Shown here: one piece after another, positions 12,403 through 13,511 of the stretch
Numbering within the stretch: the first letter of the stretch is position 1
How the letters are laid out: each line of letters begins with the position of its first letter
The notes under the pieces: model-generated
Told to the model about the DNA's origin: nothing
Databases searched by the model: none
Seen by the model: only the letters and a program-made list of their open reading frames with translations
Program-made: the position numbers and the translations under genes
Source: QHBQ01 sp038230695
Lineage (GTDB): Bacteria > Chloroflexota > Chloroflexia > QHBQ01
Assembly: GCA_038230695.1 (NCBI GenBank)
Contig: JBBRMT010000124.1
Location: 1 to 13,511 of the forward strand
Length of the DNA: 13,511 nucleotides
Reading direction: 5' to 3'

Positions 12403-13347
12403 TCAGCCCTGCTTGAAGAAATCCAGCACGATCTGGGCGGCCTGGATTGCCGCTGTCACCTGGCCCTCATTGGTGGATGCGCCGATGTGGGGGGTGAAGA
12501 TGATGTTCATGTTGGGGTCGGCGTTGGCAAGCGCCAGCAGTGGGTTGTCGGGCTTGGGCGGTTCGCTTTCGTAGACATCCAGCGCCGCACCACCGATATG
12601 CCCCTCGCGCAGCAAATCGGCCAGCGCCGCTTCGTCCAGCACACCACCTCGCGCCGCATTGATGATGAACGCGCCCGGAGCCATGGTCAGCATCTGCGAG
12701 CGGTTGATCATGTTGGCGGTCTCATCAGTAAGCGGCAGGTGGATAGTCAGCACGTTGGCATCCTGCAGCACCTGGGCCATCGGTAGGGCGGTCACACCCT
12801 GCTTCGCCATCTGCTCCGCTGTCACATAAGGGTCGTAGGCGACTGCCCGCATCCCCATCGCCATGGCGATACGGGCCACCTCACCACCGATGCGCCCCAG
12901 CCCCAGCACCCCCAACGTCGCGCCACGCAACTCGCGGCCCATAAATGTCTTGCGCTCCCACTGCCCCGCCCGCACGCTGCGGTCAGCGGCGGGGATGCGC
13001 CGCGCCAGCGCCAGCATCAGCCCGATTACCAGTTCGGCGACTGAGGTAGTAGTCGCGGCGGGCGTGTTGGTTACATGGATGCCCCGCTCCTGCGCGGCAG
13101 CAGTGTCCACATTGTCCAGCCCCACCCCGGCTCGGACGATTAGCTTCAGCCCTTGTGCCTGCTCCAACACCGCCCGCGTCAGCTTGGTGTCACTGCGTAC
13201 CAGGATGGCATCGTAGCCATCGTTGTGCAGCGTGGCGGCCAGCTCCTCCGGCTTCAGCTTCAGCCGCGTGTCCGCCTGCGCCCCGCCCTCGGTCAGCAAA
13301 GCGGCCGCCTTTGGGGCCAGCGCATCGGCAATCAATACTTTCGGCAT
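12403..13347 (-). CDS. serA: D-3-phosphoglycerate dehydrogenase / D-2-hydroxyacid dehydrogenase, short form without ACT domain
   Basis: A 314-residue NAD-dependent D-2-hydroxyacid dehydrogenase. RAGVGLDNVD (72-81), TTTSVAELVIGLMLALAR (99-116), the nucleotide-binding GLGRIG (149-154) with Asp172, and the catalytic triad Arg233 (NAARGG), Glu262 (SEPP) and His287 (TPHIGAS) are all present. The sequence fits phosphoglycerate dehydrogenase, the first step of serine synthesis from 3-phosphoglycerate. It ends after the catalytic domain and lacks the regulatory ACT domain of long SerA, so another hydroxyacid substrate is possible. The ATG at 13347 is preceded by a strong GGAGGGAG site and by a promoter at 13395-13423. 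It is transcribed toward the glycan genes, with only a heptamer array between. Confidence 0.88.
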   Translation of the reverse strand: MPKVLIADALAPKAAALLTEGGAQADTRLKLKPEELAATLHNDGYDAILVRSDTKLTRAVLEQAQGLKLIVRAGVGLDNVDTAAAQERGIHVTNTPAATTTSVAELVIGLMLALARRIPAADRSVRAGQWERKTFMGRELRGATLGVLGLGRIGGEVARIAMAMGMRAVAYDPYVTAEQMAKQGVTALPMAQVLQDANVLTIHLPLTDETANMINRSQMLTMAPGAFIINAARGGVLDEAALADLLREGHIGGAALDVYESEPPKPDNPLLALANADPNMNIIFTPHIGASTNEGQVTAAIQAAQIVLDFFKQG

Positions 13348-13394
13348 TACTACTCCCTCCTCTTCACCCGTGTTTTCGGTTACGCTTTGTGCCT

Positions 13395-13423
13395 ATTGTA
13401 CACGCGATTGGTGGGGAAGGCAA
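13395..13423 (-). promoter_or_regulatory. Sigma70-type promoter for the serA-like gene
   Basis: On the - strand TTGCCT (complement of 13418-13423) and TACAAT (complement of 13395-13400) are spaced by 17 bases, about 48 bp upstream of the start codon. The -10 hexamer TACAAT is the same as at the infA promoter. Confidence 0.65.
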
Positions 13424-13437
13424 CCGCAAAAAGATAA

Positions 13438-13459
13438 CCCTCTCCCTTATGGAAGAGGG
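13438..13459. repeat. C/G palindromic repeat upstream of the serA-like gene
   Basis: CCCTCT (13438-13443) and AGAGGG (13454-13459) form the arms, with two further pairs after one mismatch and a TTAT loop. The sequence CCCTCTCCC at its left matches the arm of the element inside the DUF2079 gene, so it belongs to the same family. Confidence 0.6.
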
Positions 13460-13486
13460 CCATTGCTGTGTTTGGCTATCTTGATT

Positions 13487-13509
13487 GCTTACGCCCCCGG
13501 CGTGTAAGC
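13487..13509. other. Hairpin at the right edge of the window
   Basis: GCTTAC (13487-13492) and GTAAGC (13504-13509) pair, with GCC/GGC continuing the stem after a 2-base bulge around a CCC loop. It may be a terminator of a gene beyond the window, but no T-run is visible and the edge cuts the context. Confidence 0.4.
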
Positions 13510-13511
13510 CA

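Noticed and set aside
1..13511. tRNA or rRNA genes
   Set aside because: Reading both strands by eye, no tRNA-like cloverleaf with a T-loop GTTCRA motif and no rRNA segment was recognised; a covariance search was not possible.

Overview
The window is a bacterial chromosome segment with fairly high G+C content. It holds the distal part of a ribosomal-protein/RNA-polymerase locus followed by a small cell-surface polysaccharide gene group. The gene order map, infA, rpmJ, rpsM, rpsK, rpsD, rpoA, rplQ, truA, rplM, rpsI, the TTG starts of rpsM and rpsD, and the abundance of heptanucleotide arrays and C/G-rich palindromes suggest the phylum Chloroflexota, probably class Chloroflexia. That placement rests on recall of genome style and was not tested by a search.

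Region 1 (1-6040, + strand) is the conserved core. The 3' end of map is followed at once by a strong sigma70-type promoter (347-376) and a structured leader of about 110 nt. Then come infA (IF1), rpmJ (L36), rpsM (S13), rpsK (S11), rpsD (S4), rpoA (RNA polymerase alpha), rplQ (L17), truA (tRNA pseudouridine synthase), rplM (L13) and rpsI (S9). Three junctions are wider than usual. rpmJ-rpsM carries an inverted pair of heptamer arrays, rpsM-rpsK carries a long inverted repeat that could fold as an RNA element, and truA-rplM carries a C/G palindrome plus a small hairpin. L13 and alpha have C-terminal extensions.

Region 2 (6041-6446) is non-coding. It has hairpins that include two terminator candidates, then a good extended -10 promoter, an operator-like palindrome, and two perfect copies of a 17-bp sequence spaced 50 bp apart.

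Region 3 (6447-12344, + strand) looks like a surface-glycan set: a sugar-nucleotide epimerase with an embedded zinc ribbon, a DUF2079 multi-spanning membrane protein (GT-C-like), a SAM-dependent methyltransferase and a Wzx/MATE-like flippase. Between the DUF2079 gene and the methyltransferase lies an overlooked small gene. Its strong ribosome binding site and ATG read into a HicA-toxin-like sequence only if one base of an AAAA run is skipped.

Region 4 (12346-13511) is a heptamer array lying between convergent genes, then a D-3-phosphoglycerate-dehydrogenase-like gene on the - strand with its own promoter, and two hairpins near the right edge.

Dispersed repeats are the main oddity. Short 7-bp arrays of three sequence families sit on or next to stop codons or inside a coding N-terminus, and a C/G-rich palindrome family occurs both between genes and, in frame, inside the DUF2079 gene.
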